This document shows, piece by piece, positions 33,020 to 34,839 of a DNA stretch of 34,839 nt. A program made the translations under genes and the position numbers. Below the pieces are notes generated by a model. That model ran no database searches. It had not been told where the DNA came from and was given only the letters and a program-made list of their open reading frames with translations. Source of the stretch: Bacillota bacterium (lineage in GTDB: Bacteria > Bacillota > UBA4882 > UBA10575); NCBI GenBank assembly GCA_012727425.1, contig JAAYHQ010000059.1, forward strand, positions 1-34,839, in the 5' to 3' direction. The first letter of the stretch is position 1. Each line of letters starts with the position of its first letter.

Positions 33020-33640
33020 TTAAAATTTACGGATCAAACCGATTACCCGGCCTAAAATCGCTAAGTTCTCCGTATAAATCGGTTCATAGACCGGGTTCTC
33101 CGGTTGCAGTCGGTACCGGCCGGCTTCTTTGAAAAAGCGTTTAACCGTCGCTTCGCCGTTCTCAAGCAAGGCGACCACAATTTCACCGTTATTAGCGGTG
33201 GTTGTCTTATTGACCACGACCAGATCCCGGTCGAAGATACCGGCGTTGATCATACTGTCACCTTTGACGCGGAGAATGAAAAGATCCCGGTAGGAAGTGA
33301 AATCTTTTGGGAGCGGATAATACTCTTCGATGTTTTCCACGGCTAAAATCGGTTCACCGGCCGTAACCCGTCCGACGACCGGCACCGGAATGACTTCGGG
33401 AGAAAACAGTTCGGCCGTTTCCAGGTTGGGTCTTAGGACCTCGATCGCCCGCGGCTTGGTGGGATCCCTTCTGATGTAGCCTAGCTGTTGTAGTTTCTCC
33501 AAATGGGCGTGGACCGAAGAACTCGAACTTAAGCCGACCGCTTCGCCGATTTCGCGTACCGATGGGGGATACCCCTTACTTTGCGTTTCTTTAATAATAA
33601 ATTCTAGAATCTCTTGCTGTCGATGGCTAAGGTCTTCCAT
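33020..33640 (-). CDS. lexA: SOS repressor LexA
   Basis: Self-cleaving repressor of the DNA-damage response. 206 residues from ATG at 33640, 7 nt after AGGAGG; twelve upstream codons of open frame are not used. The winged HTH is at about 25-50 ([27 protein letters not shown]). The cleavage site is Ala94-Gly95 (VTAGEP), with catalytic Ser129 (KGDSMI) and Lys167 (ATVKRF). All are intact, so RecA-stimulated autocleavage is expected. Divergent from yneA, with one LexA box overlapping its own -35, so it is autoregulated. Confidence 0.97.
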   Translation of the reverse strand: MEDLSHRQQEILEFIIKETQSKGYPPSVREIGEAVGLSSSSSVHAHLEKLQQLGYIRRDPTKPRAIEVLRPNLETAELFSPEVIPVPVVGRVTAGEPILAVENIEEYYPLPKDFTSYRDLFILRVKGDSMINAGIFDRDLVVVNKTTTANNGEIVVALLENGEATVKRFFKEAGRYRLQPENPVYEPIYTENLAILGRVIGLIRKF

Positions 33641-33730
33641 CCCGGTACCTCCTTTACCCTTTACGAAAACAGGCATTTCTTGGTCACTTTGGCATATAAT
33701 CTCATATGAAGATGGACAAATCCTGCTTCC

Positions 33731-33759
33731 AGTATACCACAGGCGAAATTTTTATGCAA
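33731..33759 (-). promoter_or_regulatory. lexA promoter
   Basis: On the minus strand, TTGCAT (33759-33754) and TATACT (33736-33731) with a 17-bp spacer. LexA box 1 overlaps the -35. Confidence 0.75.
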
Positions 33760-33770
33760 ACAATTGTTCG
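33757..33770. promoter_or_regulatory. LexA box 1
   Basis: CAAACAATTGTTCG, equivalent to CGAACAATTGTTTG on the other strand; one base from the Gram-positive CGAAC-N4-GTTCG palindrome. Overlaps the lexA -35. Confidence 0.85.
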
Positions 33771-33775
33771 ACCAC

Positions 33776-33804
33776 TTGACGCAAACATATGTTCGTGCTA
33801 CAAT
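33776..33804 (+). promoter_or_regulatory. yneA promoter
   Basis: TTGACG (33776-33781), 17 bp, TACAAT (33799-33804). The spacer is filled by LexA box 2. Confidence 0.8.
33782..33795. promoter_or_regulatory. LexA box 2
   Basis: CAAACATATGTTCG, lying exactly in the yneA promoter spacer, so LexA binding would block RNA polymerase. Confidence 0.88.
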
Positions 33805-33819
33805 TATCTTAAAGATTAA

Positions 33820-33833
33820 CGAACATATGTTTG
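33820..33833. promoter_or_regulatory. LexA box 3
   Basis: CGAACATATGTTTG, the exact reverse complement of box 2, downstream of the yneA -10 and 18 bp before its start codon. Centres of boxes 2 and 3 are 38 bp apart. Confidence 0.85.
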
Positions 33834-33850
33834 TTAAACGGGGGATGAGC

Positions 33851-34198
33851 ATGAACACGACCGAATTGCGCAATGGTGATGTGCGGTTGGGTACCGTTAA
33901 ATATGTTCGTTTAAGGAAGCGCTGGCGGTGGAATCCGCGCAAAGGTATTACTCATTTAGTCTTTCTCGTTTTTTTACTCTGTTTTGTGTTGATGGCCTTC
34001 TACTACAGCGCGGCCAAAACCCAGGGAAAGACGCCTGGCCGTGAGATCACAGTTGAAAGCGGGGACACCTTGTGGGCGATTGCCCGCCGACATTACCCCA
34101 ATACCGATCCGCGCAAACCCATCGCCGAGATTATGGAGCTGAACAGTCTGAAAACTTCAATGATTTATGCCGGCCAACAATTAAGACTGCCGGAGTGA
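33851..34198 (+). CDS. yneA: SOS-induced cell division suppressor YneA (LysM)
   Basis: 115 residues from ATG 33851, 6 nt after GGGGG; ATG 33845 abuts that site. A basic cytoplasmic N-terminus (VRLRKRWRWNPRKG) is followed by a membrane segment (about 34-53) and an extracellular LysM domain (66-113, ITVESGDTLWAIARRHYP to GQQLRLPE). This matches YneA of Bacillus, made during SOS to delay septation; it is divergent from lexA there as well. Three LexA boxes in the shared intergenic region support the call. No partner recombinase gene (yneB) follows. Confidence 0.92.
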   Translation: MNTTELRNGDVRLGTVKYVRLRKRWRWNPRKGITHLVFLVFLLCFVLMAFYYSAAKTQGKTPGREITVESGDTLWAIARRHYPNTDPRKPIAEIMELNSLKTSMIYAGQQLRLPE

Positions 34199-34210
34199 AA
34201 TTTTGAGGAC

Positions 34211-34261
34211 GTTGGCTCTAATGAAGCTGGGAATTTTACTCTATTTCTGCTAAGAGCCAAC
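34211..34261. repeat. Inverted repeat after yneA
   Basis: GTTGGCTCT (34211-34219) and AGAGCCAAC (34253-34261), 33-base loop. Lies between convergent yneA and the broken minus-strand gene; no T run, so a weak terminator at best. Confidence 0.45.
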
Positions 34262-34274
34262 ATAATTAATCCTT

Positions 34275-34784
34275 TTAGTCTTTTTTAGTCTTCACAATAA
34301 AGAAAGGCGGGAACTCAGCATCATCATAATCCCAGATGTATTTTGCGTCGGCGACCAGTGCTTCATTTACGGCTATAAGTTCAACTATGTCTTTGTTTCC
34401 CCAATAATCGCCACCGGTCATAATCATTACTTCACCATCTACTTCATATGAACTCTTCAATATTATCAGCGTCCAACCACATAATCACAATATTGTTCTT
34501 CTCATTGATGAAATATTTCGCTACATCAATCTTTAAAACCAGCCCTTTCATGAGGTCCTTAACCATGGGGTACTGTTCAATTACTTCGGATGAGACCGTC
34601 CCTTCTATTTTTAAGCGTATAAATTCTTCGTATTTTTATCATTTTTAAATCGATAGTACACAAGACCGGAGAGAATAATTGTAAACGCTAAACTAAAAGT
34701 GATCCATAAACTGTAAACATGATCTTTAGAAAGTGATCCACCTCGACTAACAAACCATCTTCCCGTATCATGGAAGTTGCAAAG
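34275..34784 (-). pseudogene. Broken membrane-protein gene in three frames
   Basis: Three minus-strand frames join end to end. Frame A (34784-34611) reads GRWFVSRGGSLSKDHVYSLW then a membrane segment ending SGLVYYRFKNDKN. Frame B (34635-34444) gives YEEFIRLKIEGTVSSEVIEQ through IVIMWLDADNIEEF. Frame C (34460-34275) gives SSYEVDGEVMIMTGG through FFIVKTKKD. The A to B shift falls at an A5 run (34633-34637) where one extra A would restore the frame; the B to C shift falls near 34447-34455. No start codon is visible for frame A, which opens after a stop at 34787-34785. Family not recognised. Either a decayed gene or, less likely, sequencing errors. Confidence 0.6.
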
Positions 34785-34813
34785 TCAACCAAATGATATG
34801 GGAGGGATAAGGA

Positions 34814-34839
34814 GTGAAAATCGAAGTGGATCAATACCA
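34814..34839 (+). CDS. Possible gene start at right edge
   Basis: GTG 34814 follows GGAGGG (34801-34806) at a usable spacing and reads MKIEVDQY before the window ends. Too short to identify. Confidence 0.25.

Noticed and set aside
1-34839. CRISPR array, prophage or integrated element within the window
   Set aside because: No regularly spaced direct repeats, integrase, phage structural genes or att-like repeats were seen; apart from the left-edge IS the region is ordinary chromosome.

Overview
The window reads as a Bacillota chromosome, most likely an anaerobic member of the clostridial assemblage. The signs are a Phe T-box ahead of pheST, GTG/TTG starts behind strong GGAGG sites, MurE with the DNPR motif of meso-DAP ligases, a SpoVD-type PASTA penicillin-binding protein, Gram-positive LexA boxes beside yneA, and HydB/HydC-type subunits of an electron-bifurcating hydrogenase. 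I cannot name the genus.

Layout. 1-230: the edge of an insertion sequence (transposase N-terminus, minus strand). 251-405: a tRNA-Val(GAC) unit with its own promoter and terminator. 467-4500: yqzL, a T-box leader, pheS and pheT, closed by an unusually elaborate terminator. 4618-6888: an Agr-type peptide signalling locus (agrB, agrD and an AgrC-like membrane protein that appears to be a pseudokinase), with no response regulator gene. 6934-10789: zapA, a CvpA protein with a cysteine-rich tail, and a two-domain U32 protein. 10798-13469: rpsO and pnp, each with its own terminator. 13550-13720: a small membrane ORF lacking a standard start codon. 13752-24417: the division and cell-wall cluster mraZ-rsmH-ftsL-spoVD-murE-murF-mraY-ftsW, then murA; murD and murG are absent from their usual places. 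24520-25098: a SPOR-domain membrane protein and terminator.

25154-31467: a redox/signalling cluster: DRTGG protein, RsbW-like ATPase, a sensory-type [FeFe]-hydrogenase-like protein, a second DRTGG protein, PHP phosphoesterase, HydC (NuoE-like), a stand-alone histidine-kinase-type ATPase, and HydB (NuoF-like). The catalytic subunit HydA does not follow. 31583-32954: a GerE-like LuxR-type regulator whose ribosome site can be paired off by its leader, then a secreted CAP-domain protein. 33020-34198: lexA and the SOS division inhibitor yneA, divergent around three LexA boxes. 34275-34784: a broken gene in three frames, followed by the start of a possible plus-strand gene at the right edge.

The two most interesting systems are the Agr locus with a catalytically degenerate sensor, embedded between translation and division genes, and the putative hydrogen/redox-sensing module built from a sensory hydrogenase, two free-standing ATPases and two DRTGG proteins. 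All functions rest on motif recognition by eye; no database search was run.
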